Source: Strigamia acuminata (taxonomy: Eukaryota; Arthropoda; Chilopoda; Geophilomorpha; Linotaeniidae). Taken from it: DNA of 64,000 nucleotides. Under the pieces are notes generated by a model. It was not told where the DNA came from. It did not search any database and was given only the letters and a program-made list of their open reading frames with translations. Positions 9,636-21,340 of the stretch are shown piece after piece. The stretch lies in assembly GCA_949358305.1 (NCBI GenBank), contig OX442323.1, positions 8,742,001 to 8,806,000 of the forward strand. Reading direction: 5' to 3'. Each line of letters opens with the position of its first letter. Position 1 is the stretch's first letter. The position numbers were made by a program, and so were the translations under genes.

Positions 9636-11989
9636 TTACATGTACGGAATTTTTCCACCCGACATGACACCGGAAGTTCCTGGTAAATCGTCGTCCTGAA
9701 CTCCGCCGCACTAAAAAGAAATAAAACAAAATCAAACAAAACGAAAATTTATTGAATTTATTCATTTTTTTAATCAGATAAACAAATAAATAGAAAGAAA
9801 TTTAATTTTTTCAAGTTTGACTTTCAGTCGAGCTGCCGTTAGGGGTCGGCGTGACTTTGCTCGCTGCACCACCCACCTTCTTGACGTATTGAGAATTGAT
9901 GGTGATTTCTTCGTCCATCTGACGCAGTTTTTCGTCCAGCACGATGCATTTTCTCATCTAATTCAGTTGCGAGAAAAAAGGGATTATTTTTCGTTGTTTA
10001 ATTGTAAAACGTGGGATGTAAACGAACCTCTTCTTCTAGACATTTGAGCATCTCTGGACTGTTGTATTTCTCAGGATTATCGTGGAAAATGACCATTCCG
10101 TCTTTTTGATTTATCGTGGCATAAATCTCGCCATCTTCGATCTGTCAAAAATCGCAAAAATCACAAAATGTATCACAAAATTGAGCAGAAAAATCGCAAA
10201 ATCACAAAAATGAGCAGAAAAATCGCAAAATCACAAAATTGAGCAGAAAAATCGCAAAATTACAAAATTTATCACAAAATTGAGCAGAAAAATCTCAAAA
10301 TCACAAAATTTATCACAAAATTGAGCAGAATAATCGCAAAATCGCAAACCATATCGCACAATTCAGCACAAAACTCGAAAAATCGCAAAATGTATCACAA
10401 AATTGAGCACAAAAACCGTAAAATCTCTAAATATGTCACAAAATTAACCACGAGACTCGAAAAATCGCAAAATATATCTCACAATTGAGCAGAAAAATTG
10501 CCAAATCACAAAATATATCTCAAAATTCAGCCCCAAACTCGAAAAATCAACAAACCATGTGCAAAATGTATTGCTCAGCCTCCTTGGGGCCCGACAACTG
10601 GACTCTATTTGCCATATCGGCCAGCGATAACGTCAAAAATGTCTGCGAAAAATACAAAAATTAATCAACCTTTAATTAATTAAATAAACATCGATTCAAC
10701 CTTTGTTAATCTTTGAATATTCTTCTTATACAACGACGCTAGACACTGCATCACCAACCCCATATGATTATCCTGAAAATTAATAATTAAAATAAAATCA
10801 AACAAAAATACACAAAAACACAAAAATACCCTCGTAAAAACATCCTGATGTTTCGTAATAATCGCTCGCACTTCGTCCGGATTATTCGTGACGTAAGCCG
10901 ACGCTAAATCGTGATAAGCTTGACTCAGAGGCTTAATAAATCGGCTTACAACTTGCGACGTGTATTTCGGGAAATTCATAATCTCAATTTACAAAAAAAA
11001 AATTAAAAATTAAAAAATTAATATTTTTTTCAAACATTTTACTTTTCCGTGTAAAATAAGCGAGACTAGGATGTATTTCTTGTAAGCTTCCAACATGATG
11101 TGGCTTACGGCTAAGCTCGGAGTGGTGATGGCCACTTCGAAAAAATAGAGCGCTCGCCCGTAGTTCTTGAGCGCCGTGTAAATCATGCCGGCGTAGTAAT
11201 AATAGAGCAGGAAGTGTTTGGCTTCGAATTTCCCGTTCTCTTTGCTGATATCGGTCACGTCCAAGTCCAGAAACTCGAGCGCCGGTTTCAAACATTTTGC
11301 CAAAAGACACAACTAAAAGATTTAAATATAATTTTAAAATAATTTTATACATTTTCGAGCCGTACTTGGCACAAATCGGCGTGAATCGAGGTCAGTTGCG
11401 ACGGAAATAATTGGATTTTTCGAATCGCTTTGCACAGAAGATCGATGCCGCGAATCGGTTGTTTTCGCTCGACCAAACTCTGCGCGTACAGGTGGCACAA
11501 GTCTGCGTCTAGACGGTGAGAAGCAAAGATGTTTAGAAAATTGATTTACTATTAAATTAATTCAAATTTACATAAATTCGTTCCGACTCGGACTTGTTCG
11601 CCGTTACTACTCGTGACGAATTCTGTCACTTGAGCGTACAACGGCTCGATGTCTTGAATATTTGGTAAAGCGAGCTTGACGCATCTAAAAAAAATTAGTA
11701 AAATTAGTAAATTGAATTATTTTTATTTATTTAATTGATTTGTTTACAGAATGGCGAGAATTCCCAACGAATGTTGTTGTAAATCCAATGTGGCCAACAC
11801 GTTATCGAGATGTGCCGAATTTTTCATTAAGATTTCGGTGCTTATGTTGAGATATTCGCACAACTGCACGAAATTCCCTGGAAAACAAAATTTTAATTAG
11901 AGTTAGAAAATATAAATTCAAACAAACTGCGTACCTTGCAAAGACAGAGTCCTGACGTTATTTACAAACTGCTCCAAAGCCGACGCCAT
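9636..11989 (-). CDS. CSN3: COP9 signalosome complex subunit 3
   Basis: Eleven exons on the reverse strand: 11935-11989, 11748-11877, 11572-11684, 11366-11508, 11043-11312, 10982-10830, 10772-10701, 10642-10556, 10141-10028, 9957-9877 and 9710-9636. They join in phase to 430 codons plus stop; human CSN3 has 423. The start [10 protein letters not shown], the centre K-H-F-L-L-Y-Y-Y-Y and the C-terminal PCI part ([10 protein letters not shown]) match the family closely. CSN3 is a PCI subunit of the COP9 signalosome, which removes NEDD8 from cullins. The last exon was chosen because its strong donor (AAG|GTGGGT at 9877) restores the family's acidic tail; without that splice the frame ends about 50 nt later. 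Confidence 0.95.
10145..10550. repeat. Degenerate tandem repeat inside a CSN3 intron
   Basis: Irregular units built on AAAATCGCAAAATCACAAAA and TTGAGCAGAA fill the intron between the CSN3 exons at 10556-10642 and 10028-10141. Confidence 0.8.
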
Positions 11990-12080
11990 TTTTTAAACAC
12001 AAACACAGCGCGTACCATGCGCTGCCTAGACTACAACCGCAGCGCCACCGAACGTCAATTCGCCGAAGCTCGTAGTAAAC
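11990..12080. promoter_or_regulatory. Shared CSN3/TMEM11 bidirectional promoter
   Basis: Only 91 bp separate the divergent start codons of CSN3 (11989, reverse) and TMEM11 (12081, forward). The stretch is GC-richer than its surroundings and has no TATA box, as is usual for divergent housekeeping genes. Confidence 0.6.
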
Positions 12081-12885
12081 ATGGCGGGATTTGGAGATAG
12101 GTACTGGTTAAAAATCAAGCAATTAGCGCGATTTATCATCATTTACCACCAATTTCCCCCCGATTACAACCCTAAACGTCGCCAAACACAAGCCCTAAAC
12201 GTTTCCCTCGAATAATTTCCCCAACCGACCGGACAAAACCCCGAAAAAAGCATAAAATTAGGTCAAACAGACCGAAAAAACCGCAAATCTAAATTTGTTT
12301 TCCTCTCTTACGTAAAAGAAACGTCCAAAAAATGCGCACCACTAACGCAAATTTCTCCTTAGCAGCGAACTCACCGACACTGTGATAATCCGCGAGATCT
12401 ACGACGGCGAGAACTCTCAGGAGAAGTTTGAAAACGAGTTGGAACGTGCGCTGGAGACGTGCTGCCCGACGATCGTGATCGAACCGTCGAAACTGGGCGA
12501 CGACACGTCGCGCTGGATCGCGGTCGGCAACTGCCTGCACAAGACGGCCGTGCTCTCGGGCTTCGGCTCGCTCGTGACGGGACTCATCTGGCCCGACCGC
12601 CCCTACATCTACTGTCCGATGGGCGCCGTCAGCCTCTTCTGCACCGGATTGTACAGCATATCGTGGCAGTTCGACCCGTGTTGTAAATACCAAGTGCTAC
12701 GCGATGCTCAAAAACTAGAGCGCTTCCAGCAGCGGCTCAACACACTCACCTCGTCCTCGCCCGTCGTGCTGCTGCGACACGACGACCGCAGAAGGAAGTT
12801 GTTGCATTCGATAGTAACTGTTTTATCAATAGCTTATTGCACTTGGCGATTGGCGCAAATGTATCCATATCTCAAATATATTTGA
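12081..12885 (+). CDS. TMEM11: Transmembrane protein 11, mitochondrial inner membrane
   Basis: Two exons, 12081-12100 and 12363-12885, give 180 codons plus stop; human TMEM11 has 192. Family hallmarks: R-E-I-Y-D-G-E-N near the N terminus, I-V-I-E-P, R-W-I-A-V-G-N-C-L-H-K-T-A-V-L-S-G, then S-W-Q-F-D-P-C-C-K-Y-Q-V, and L-T-S-S-S-P-V-V-L-L-R near the C terminus. Hydrophobic segments follow the H-K-T motif and lie at the C terminus. TMEM11 (PMI in Drosophila) shapes cristae and associates with MICOS. The first exon holds only six codons and two bases; the start was set by its phase match to the acceptor at 12362. Confidence 0.93.
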
Positions 12886-12992
12886 TGTTGTGATCGTCGT
12901 GGTTTACAGATTGTAATTGGTGACAAAAATGAATAATATCGACAATATTTTTGTTCTAAACATAAAGAGAATTGTACAAAGTTTGTTTATGT

Positions 12993-14881
12993 TTATTTGT
13001 GTTTTAATTTGGCTTGTTTTTGGGCTCGTTTTTGCATGAGGGCGAAGTAGAGAGACGGGAAGAGAAGGCGCACGTAAATGGCGGCCGTCGGGATCCAGCC
13101 GGAGAGGAAGATTTCCGCTTTTTCCGACACGATCGCTCCGAGGATTTGTTTGGCGGCCACTGTCGGCTCCATTCCGCTCGCCGTCGTGTCGTCCATCACT
13201 GAAATTAATTTTAAATTGAAAAATTTGATTTTTTTTTTAATTTTTTTAATTTTTGTTTACTTCCGTAATTTGATCCGTCGCCGGTCATTGCGTTGAGGGA
13301 TAAGTTGGTTTTGATGTAGCCGGGGTTGATGACGGTCACGTTGATGTTCGTGTCGACGAGTTCGGCTCGGAGAGAGTCGAAGAAGGCTTGTAGGGCGTGT
13401 TTGGAGGCGGCATCTGGAATTTAATTGGTTCGGTTGGTTTGTTTAGGTTTGTTTGGGTGGATTTTACAGGCGGAGCGGTGAGGGATGGCCACTTTTCCTT
13501 GGATGCTTCCGATGGCGACGACGTGTCCGTTTTTGTTTTTTATCATTGACGGTAGAATTGCTGGAATAGATTTTTTTAGATGGGGGTTGGGGGATTAGGT
13601 GGGTTGAATGGAATTAACCTTTGGTTAGGGCAATTTGTCCGAAGTAATTGACTAGCATGACTTTGATGTCGACTTCTAGCGACGTGTTTAATATGTTTCC
13701 TCGGTAACTTATGCCGGCGTTGTTGATTAATATGTCGATTCTTCCGTAGAAGTTTAATGCTTCTTTGGCTTTCTCGGGCAACGAATTAATATCCGATAAA
13801 TCCATTTGCAAAACAACCGGTTGATGTTCCGCTAAAACCTAAGAAAAATAATTAAGAAATTGTTTTCACTGGTAAAAATAAATAAAAAATTCAGGTTTTC
13901 ACTGGAAAAATGAAAAAAATTCAATTTTTCACTGGAAAAAATGACAAAAATTCAATTTTTCACTAGAAAAAATGACAAAATTTCAATTTTTCACTGAAAA
14001 AAATGACAAAATTTCAATTTTTTACTGAAAAAAATGACAAAATTTCAATTTTTCAACTTAAAAAAATGAAAATAAAGATCAATTTTTCAGGAAAAAAAAA
14101 TCAATTTTTCAGGAAAAAAAAATCAATTTTTCACGATGAAAAAATCTATTTTTTACAATAAAAAATCAATTTTTCACGAAAAAAATCAATTTTCCACGAA
14201 AAGAAATCAATTTTTCACGAAATAAATCAATTTTCCACGAAAAGAAATCAATTTTTCACGAAAAAAATCAATTTATTACAATCAAAAATCAATTTTTCAC
14301 TAAAAAAACACAAATTTTCACGAAAAAAAATCAATTTTTCACGAAAAAAATCAATTTTTCACGAAAAAAATCAATTTTCCACGAAAAAAATCAATTTCTC
14401 ACGATAAAAATTACTCACGTCGTTGCCTCGCAAATTGAGTAATCTGCTCTTCACCTTTTCCAACTCCTCCGCGCGCCTCGACGCCAATATAACTTTACAT
14501 CCCACTTTATAGAACTCCGCGGCCAAAACTACAAAAATTCCACAAACAAATTCCATAAACAAAAAAACCACAAAAAAAAAAATAAAAAATAAAAAAAACC
14601 GCCGTCACCTTCGCCAAGGCCGCAACTGGCACCGGTAATGAGCACGACTTTATTTTCCAGCTTGGCGCGCTGTCTCGTCACGTGATTACAAGCGAAAATA
14701 ACGCGATACAAAAACCAAGGAATCATCACCGGAAAAAACAAACTCCCGAACACCCATCTGCACAAATTCGACAGAGGAACACCGACACTGTCGGAAATCG
14801 CCTAGAAAGAATAATAACGAGTATTAAAAGAAAAACCACGCCGCAAAACAAGATCATTTCATTTCAATCGGCGCAAACCAT
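12993..14881 (-). CDS. DHRS7B: Dehydrogenase/reductase SDR family member 7B
   Basis: Exons on the reverse strand: 14879-14881, 14609-14801, 14419-14528, 13619-13838, 13468-13560, 13261-13413 and 12993-13198. They sum to 325 codons plus stop, the same length as human DHRS7B. An N-terminal hydrophobic segment is followed by the NAD(P)-binding T-G-A-S-C-G-L-G, the N-N-A-G motif, a Ser in G-S-I-Q-G and the catalytic Y-A-A-S-K. The ending [12 protein letters not shown] is basic. In mammals DHRS7B/PexRAP is an acyl/alkyl-DHAP reductase in ether-lipid synthesis. The first exon would contribute only the start Met; the alternative is a start further inside the second exon. Confidence 0.92.
13845..14412. 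repeat. 20-bp AT-rich tandem array in a DHRS7B intron
   Basis: Dozens of imperfect units of the form TTCACGAAAAAAATCAATTT, with an earlier block of TTCACTGAAAAAAATGACAA type. It fills the intron between exons 13619-13838 and 14419-14528. Confidence 0.85.
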
Positions 14882-15101
14882 AACAATGTTGACTCGACTC
14901 TGCTCGGTGCGGGTGGCTACGGCGGAAACACATGTTCCAAACGGAAGTGTAGTGCGATGTGCGCGTAGCTGGCGACGATCGAGGGTTATTGCGCACAATC
15001 TTTGTTGATGCCGAAAAGTCCGAAGCAAGTTGTCAAACGGGAGCTGTTATTGCCTTATTGAGGCAAGCGTGTATCCTTGCCGGTGGTTTTTTACAAAGTC
15101 T

Positions 15102-17673
15102 ATGATGAGTACTAATGGCTGCGCACATCTGAGTAGCTTCAAAGCTGCTAAAGGATCGCAGCCCTATCGCTTGATTCATTCTTCCTTCGTCGCGTGCAGT
15201 TCGGTGGAAGAGCGCAAAAGAAAGGTGAGCGGAATCATCCAGCGACCAACGTGGGCCACTCGAACAGTTCATCGGCCCCGAATGTCCCAACAAATAACTC
15301 AATAACCCGAAAAATATTTTTTTTCTTCTTTTTATTTCTAATTTTCGAAATTTTTTTGTTGATTTTTGTTGATTTTTTTTGGTTTTTTTGGTTTTTTTCG
15401 GGTTTTTTCGGGTTTTTTCGTGAAAAAATCGGGAAATTTATTGATTTTTTTTGGTTTTTTTGATTTTTCGATGATTTTTAGTGTTTAGTGCTGGTTTTTT
15501 TTTTTTTTTTTTTTACAAAATGTGTGTTTTGATTTTGCAGGCTCATTCATGTATATGTTACACATGTCGCCAACATGGCGTACGACTACATTCGTGCCTT
15601 CAGTGCGTCTATTTTGGATGTTACGGAGCTAAACATATCCACGAACACGTTCGAATGAAGAAACATTTTTTAGGTGAGATTGGCCTAGTTTGAACGGGCA
15701 ACTCGTGAGGTGAGCTGAGGTCAAGTTGTCACTGACTCGTGTCGTTGTACATTCCAGCCGTAGATTTGTCGTATGGTGCTGTTTATTGTTTCCAGTGCGG
15801 GGACTACGTCTACGACACCGAACTAGAATCCATAGCCAAAAGTGACAAAATAAAGGCAGCTCGTTCCCTAGGTGACTTTTTTTACCCGAAAAATCGATTT
15901 GTTGGTGTTTTTCTCACCTTTTTCTCATCATTTCCAGGCATGAGAGAATATTTTTGTCCGTGGGAACCCACAAACTGTGAGATCGAACTACTAAAAAGGA
16001 ACCCGAAACGGAAACGAATTACGGAGAATTCCACAATTGGTAAAAAGAATTAAATTGAAAAATTAATTTTAATTTTTTGTTTTTTTTTTAGGCTTGAGAG
16101 GTTTAATCAATTTGGGAAACACGTGTTTCATGAATTGCATCGTCCAAGCCTTGACTCACACGCCTCTATTACGTGACTTCTTCCTCGCGGACCGTCACGT
16201 CTGCCATTTCGAGGACGATCCTTCCATGTGTTTAGTTTGCGAAATGGCGCGATTATTTCAGGAAGTGCGGATTTTTTTTTAAAAAAATTATAAAAATTTA
16301 TAATTTAATTTTGTGTTTGTTTGTAGTTTTACTCAGGGAATCGTGCACCACACATTCCGTACCGGTTGCTGCATCTCGTGTGGACGCACGCCAGACACTT
16401 GGCCGGCTACGAGCAGCAAGACGCTCACGAATTTTTCATTGCTGCGTTGGACGTGTTGCACAGGCATTGCAAAGGGACGAATGGAATTTCCAACAGCAAT
16501 CCTCACCATTGCAATTGTATAATTGATCAAATTTTTACCGGTGGGTTGCAGTCGGACGTGGTGTGTCTATCGTGCAAGTGAGTTTGGTTAGTTTGGTTTG
16601 TTTATTTGGTTGATTTTATTTTTTTTTTGTTTTAATAGCGGAGTTTCGACGACCATAGATCCTTTTTGGGATATATCTTTGGATTTGGGGTCTAAGAAAA
16701 CGAATAATGGCTCAGGAGGTGAAAGGGAGTGTTGGAGGTGGGCGAGCGGGTTTTTTTTAATTTGGTTTGTTTTGGGGCGTAGATTCCTCAAATTCCAACA
16801 GCATAGACGCGGAAAGTGACGATTGTGAGGCGACGTCGTTGCTGGATTGTCTAGAAAGGTTCACAAGACCCGAGCATTTAGGTAGCTCGGCGAAAATTAA
16901 GTGTAGCACTTGTCTCAATTACCAAGAGTCCACCAAGCAGCTAACCATGAAGAAACTGCCAGTTGTCGCTAGCTTCCATTTGAAAGTAAGAAAATTAGGA
17001 AAAAGTTGGAAAAATTAAGAAAAAATTATAAAAAACTAAGAAAAATCAAGAAATATTAAGAAATATTAAGAAAAACTGAAGAAAACATGAAAAAAATTAA
17101 GAAATTATGAAAAAAATTAAGAAATTATGAAAAAAATTAAGAAAAACTGACGAACAAATATGAAAATTTATGAAAATTTGATTTTAAGAAATTTTTTTGT
17201 TTAAATTTCAGAGATTCGAACATTCCAATCGATATCACAAAAAAATCTCCACCTTTATTTCCTTTCCTCAATTCCTGGACATGACTCCTTTCATGTCCAG
17301 CAAACGCAATAAAAACAGCAATGGCTACCAAAACGGCACCGAATGCTCTAATAACGATAATAAGTAGGCGGAAATCGACTTAGCTTTCCGAGTTGTATCA
17401 TAATTTCTTATAATCGACAGATACTCGCTGTTTGCTGTTGTTAACCACATCGGGACAATTGAAACTGGTCACTACACGGCCTACATTCGCCAGCATCGGG
17501 ATCAGTGGTTCAAATGCGACGATCATTTGATCACCAAAGCGAGCGTGCAGGACGTGTTGGATAGCGAAGGGTAAGACATTTAATGCCTCCGATTAATCGA
17601 TTAATACATTAAATATATGTTTTTCGACAGCTACTTATTATTCTACCACAAACAAATCTTAGAATACGAATGA
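15102..17673 (+). CDS. USP22: Ubiquitin C-terminal hydrolase 22-like (SAGA deubiquitinase, nonstop)
   Basis: Eleven exons: 15102-15224, 15541-15673, 15758-15871, 15938-16039, 16092-16264, 16327-16577, 16639-16718, 16783-16985, 17212-17363, 17421-17570 and 17631-17673. They give 507 codons plus stop; human USP22 has 525. The N-terminal UBP zinc finger carries C-Y-T-C, C-L-Q-C, the F-G-C-Y-G-A stretch and His pairs. The Cys box is G-N-T-C-F-M-N and the His box is E-T-G-H-Y-T-A-Y, with C-D-D after it. USP22/Nonstop removes ubiquitin from histone H2B in SAGA. It is divergent from DHRS7B, 220 bp away. A copy of its second exon lies at 33764-34215. Confidence 0.95.
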
Positions 17674-19423
17674 AGAGTCGATGTTTTGTGTTTTTTTTCT
17701 ATTTTTCTGATTTTTGTTGTTGATTTTCCTGATTTACCTCATGATTCTACCTCGACGTGCGCGGAAAAATAATATCGAGTTCGAATTAGATCCATCCGGT
17801 CGTTAGTCCTTAAAATTAAAGAAAAAAATTAATAATAATTGTAAAATTTTATTTAAATTAGCAATAATTAATTTTAATTTATTTATTTATTGTAGTAATT
17901 CAATTCCTTAAACGTCTTCCATTTGTTTTTCGTTGTTTTTTCGTTGATTTTTGAGAGCCAAATTGAAACAAACACATCTATAGTCATTCGAGTAACATTG
18001 TTCTCTACAAATAATGTTGTCTATCAATTAGCCTAAGAAATACCATGTGATTTGCTAATCCGCTATGAAAAAATACCTAAAAACATAAAATAAATATATA
18101 TATATGAAATATAAAAATGTACATGTAAAAAAAAAAAAAAGAAAAAATAGAAAATACAAAAAAACTGTCCATTTATGTGACCGGTCTGCTGTAGCATTTA
18201 ATTCTGCCGATTTGCAGTTCTATACCTACCAGTCTTTCATCACTTGTATAAAATATCGTTTTTCATTTTAATTTTATTTTTTGTTTTTTATTTTTATATT
18301 AATTTTCCGACTGTCAGCAAATTATTGTACATTTTTGTTTCTTTTTTTTTTTTTGTAAATTTAAATTGTAAAAGACATGCTCAATTTAGAAAACTAAAAA
18401 ACAAGAAAATGATTTAAAAAAATATAAAAATTGAAAGAAAAAAAAATAATTCTTATCGTATTGGAATATATTATAGAGATTTTTTCAGATTTTTTAATTT
18501 ATTTTCACTTCCCGTGGTCAGTATACCTCGAAGGAAATTTTTGTGAACTTGATCGCTATATTCAGAACATCTCGTTGCTCAAATTTGTAATAAAATAAAC
18601 CTTAATGTTCCATCTTATATAAAATACAAATGCCTTGAGAAATTTCCGATTCCTAGGGCAGCGAAGTTCGTGAGGTTGTTGTGATATTCAAAGCGAGTGG
18701 ATCTTGCTTTTAATTAATTAAATGTCTTCGTTTTTAACGCAAAAATTAAAAATAAATAAAATAAAAAAATGTATAGATCATTTTTCGGTAAAATAAAAAA
18801 TTTGTGACTTTAAAATAAATTCATTTTGAGCTTATTTTATTATTATTATCATTATTACTCGTTCGAAATGATAAAATTGCTATAGTTTACAGTGAAAAAG
18901 GAAAAATCAAATGTTTCACATTTAAAGCATCAAAATTAAATAAGAAAAATCAAATAAATCAATTCATTAAACGTGATTTTTGCTATTTTCGTTTTGTGGT
19001 CATTTTTTTCTTTTTTTAACTGATATGACTTATTCCTGGTAGATTAAGACGCGAAAAATCGCACGACAGTGAAAACTGACTCAGCAGCTGCGGGTTTTGG
19101 GTTTGTTTTCGATCATAAATCAGTTAAAAATTGCGGCAAAAATTAATTGATTGTCGAAGTAGCAAATTAACGTTAGAAAAGTAGAAAAAAAAAGGAAATA
19201 TATAATAATGTGTATGAAAATCTCGAATTGGTAAAACGCAGTATTCGAAAAAAAACGAAAATTCGATTTTTGCATTTCATCAATTCGCTCTCATCTCATC
19301 TCATCCCAACAATTCCCTGATTTTGGATGGATTTGATGTCACAAAGGAATAATTATTGGCATATACAAGAAAAAAGGCACAATGGACGATGTAAAGCTCC
19401 ACTAAAGCGTCAAAAAATCCATC
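17674..19423. other. USP22 3' untranslated region and intergenic DNA
   Basis: AT-rich, no open frame of note. Poly(A) signals (AATAAA) occur from about 18090 on, so part is likely 3' UTR. Nothing else recognised. Confidence 0.6.
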
Positions 19424-20170
19424 TTATTCCCAATCTTTTTTGATTTCGAACGCCCACTCCCATTTCAGGTGCTCCGTGTTGTCGTCGTCGGTGAAACACG
19501 ATTTGACCGAGTATCCTCCTCTCGCTAGCAGTCCCGACGGCGCGTCTTCCAGAGGCGTCAAATACGACTGTATTTCCGTTTTCGGGGCGTAACTACCGAC
19601 CATGTGCGCCATTTTGTCAACTATTTCGATAATTAATGTTAGTTAGGTGTTAAAAAATTATTTTTTTCTTTTATTTTTACCTTGGATTCCTTTTCTGGAC
19701 GTTTTCTGAACGTATTTGAGTCCCGTGACGATCTCGCGTTGGACGAGAAAATCGATTCGGATTCGATATTGCACTCCTTCTTTGATTTTGAATTCCTGTT
19801 TCTTTAGTTGAGTCAAATCGCCCGTTAGATCCAGCTCGAGGTCCGGGCGGCCAACAGCAACCAGCGCGAGTTTCTGGACGAGAACTTTTCGCGGATCGTC
19901 GGGAACTTGAAAATAAAATTTTTTGAAATTAAAATGGAGAAATTTTCGGCGTTTTTTGGGGGATTTTTATTGCGAATTAAACGCACCGACGATGATGGTT
20001 TCCGTCGTGGCATTTCCGAGTAATGTTTCTTTATATTTTCGCAAACTTTCGTCGTTTTCGTCGGCGGCTAAAATGTCCTGCAGAGACTTTTCCGGTGGTG
20101 GTTTGTACGAGCTTATTTGTTCCTCTTCTTCCTTCACTTGATCGACCACTTGTTCGTTTTCTTCAGACAT
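19424..20170 (-). CDS. RhoGDI: Rho GDP-dissociation inhibitor
   Basis: Three exons on the reverse strand, 19987-20170, 19681-19905 and 19424-19620, give 201 codons plus stop; human RhoGDI 1 has 204. The acidic N-terminal arm (E-E-E-E-Q) and Y-K-P-P-P-E-K-S-L are followed by the immunoglobulin-like fold, with D-L-T-G-D-L, Y-R-I-R-I-D-F and M-V-G-S-Y-A-P near the end, closing with K-W-E-W-A-F-E-I-K-K-D-W. It extracts prenylated Rho GTPases from membranes and holds them in the GDP state in the cytosol. A frame-broken copy of its last exon sits at 31741-31935. Confidence 0.95.
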
Positions 20171-20696
20171 TTCGTCTAAAATTTCCTTTTAGAAGAAAAA
20201 ATTAATTAATTAATGAATAAAACTAGTGTTTAATTAATGTTTGGTGCGTTTATTTCGTTTATTTTTCCTATTTTTGTGCGAAAAATGAGCACATTTTGCT
20301 CGATTTATGGATGTTAGGTGAAGAAAGATGGCGGCGGGTGGTCGGCACCATTAAATACGTCAAAATTTGGATTTGAATTGATTTTTGCATAGATTTTTTA
20401 CGAAGCGCTTTTGGTTTTCGGGATTTAATACTCACCTGGATTTAATATTCACGACGACGGCTGATAACGGCTTTTACAACTGGAAGACGTTTTTCAATAT
20501 GGCAGGAGGGTGGCAAACGAGCAAAAATATCGAGAGAAAAATGATTAGATCATAGTTCTGTTTTTCCGCTTCTAGTTCAGTTTTAATCGTGCGGTTGCGC
20601 AGCTCATTTGATCTGGGTCAAAAAAAATTACGTCATAACAATACGCGACATCTAGCGAGAAGAATGCGAGTTAACTTATGCTCGACAGAAGACAGA
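20171..20696. other. Divergent promoter region of RhoGDI and NDUFA6
   Basis: 526 bp between two divergent starts. No open frame. A near-CRE (TTACGTCA) lies at about 20629. A transcribed 5' UTR of either gene probably covers part of it. Confidence 0.5.
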
Positions 20697-21190
20697 ATGG
20701 CTTCCCGTGTTGTTCCTTCGGCCGTGCGACAAGTAAAACCCATTTTATCCACCGATAAAACCGAAGCTCGACGTCGAGTTTTGAATTTATACAAGGCGTG
20801 GTATCGCCAAATCCCGTGGATAGGTAATTCGCAGCGTGATCGCACAAAATAAACTCACTTTTTTGAATTTCTTGAATTTGTTTATTTTAGTGATGGAACA
20901 CGACATACCGGTCAATGTGATCAAATGTCGCGAAAAACTGCGCGAGAAGTTCCTGGAAAATAAGCACGTGACCGATACCAGGACCACCGACATGCTAGTC
21001 ATCAAAGTAACACCACGAAGTGATTGTAAAATGCAAATAATCGTATTTGTTTCGCGAACAGGGGCAAATGGAGCTCGTGGAAGTGACCAAGTTTTGGAAA
21101 CAGCGGCACCACGTGATGGCATATTTCAAGGACTCGCAGGAACCCAGACCGCAGGATTTCTTGTCCAAATTTTACGCCGGACACGATTAA
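20697..21190 (+). CDS. NDUFA6: NADH dehydrogenase 1 alpha subcomplex subunit 6 (LYR protein)
   Basis: Three exons, 20697-20823, 20891-21006 and 21062-21190, give 123 codons plus stop; the human protein has about 128. The LYR-type motif (L-Y-K-A-W-Y-R), then [18 protein letters not shown] and the end [15 protein letters not shown] are those of the complex I accessory subunit NDUFA6/LYRM6. It sits in the matrix arm of complex I and contacts the mitochondrial acyl carrier protein. It is convergent with TELO2, 150 bp away. A copy of its last exon lies at 30788-30900. Confidence 0.95.
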
Positions 21191-21340
21191 AACTTGAATT
21201 TGTAGTGTATATAACATAAGTCGCTTAGATGTCGAGGTTTGAAGTAGTGAATCCCAAATTTATTGTACATTTGAATGGAAAAATGTAGTTATTGATTAAA
21301 ACAAGACGAAATAATAACTTAATTTCTTTTTATTTGATGT

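Noticed and set aside
9636..9870. CSN3 ending without the last splice
   Set aside because: The unspliced frame gives a tail unlike the family, whereas the AAG|GTGGGT donor and TTTTTAG acceptor restore an acidic tail as in known CSN3 proteins; an alternative isoform cannot be excluded.
10145..10550. CRISPR-like spaced repeats
   Set aside because: Irregular AT-rich units inside a eukaryotic intron with no constant spacer; the window is a nuclear genome.
12289..12693. 134-codon reverse frame opposite TMEM11
   Set aside because: Shadow of the TMEM11 exon.
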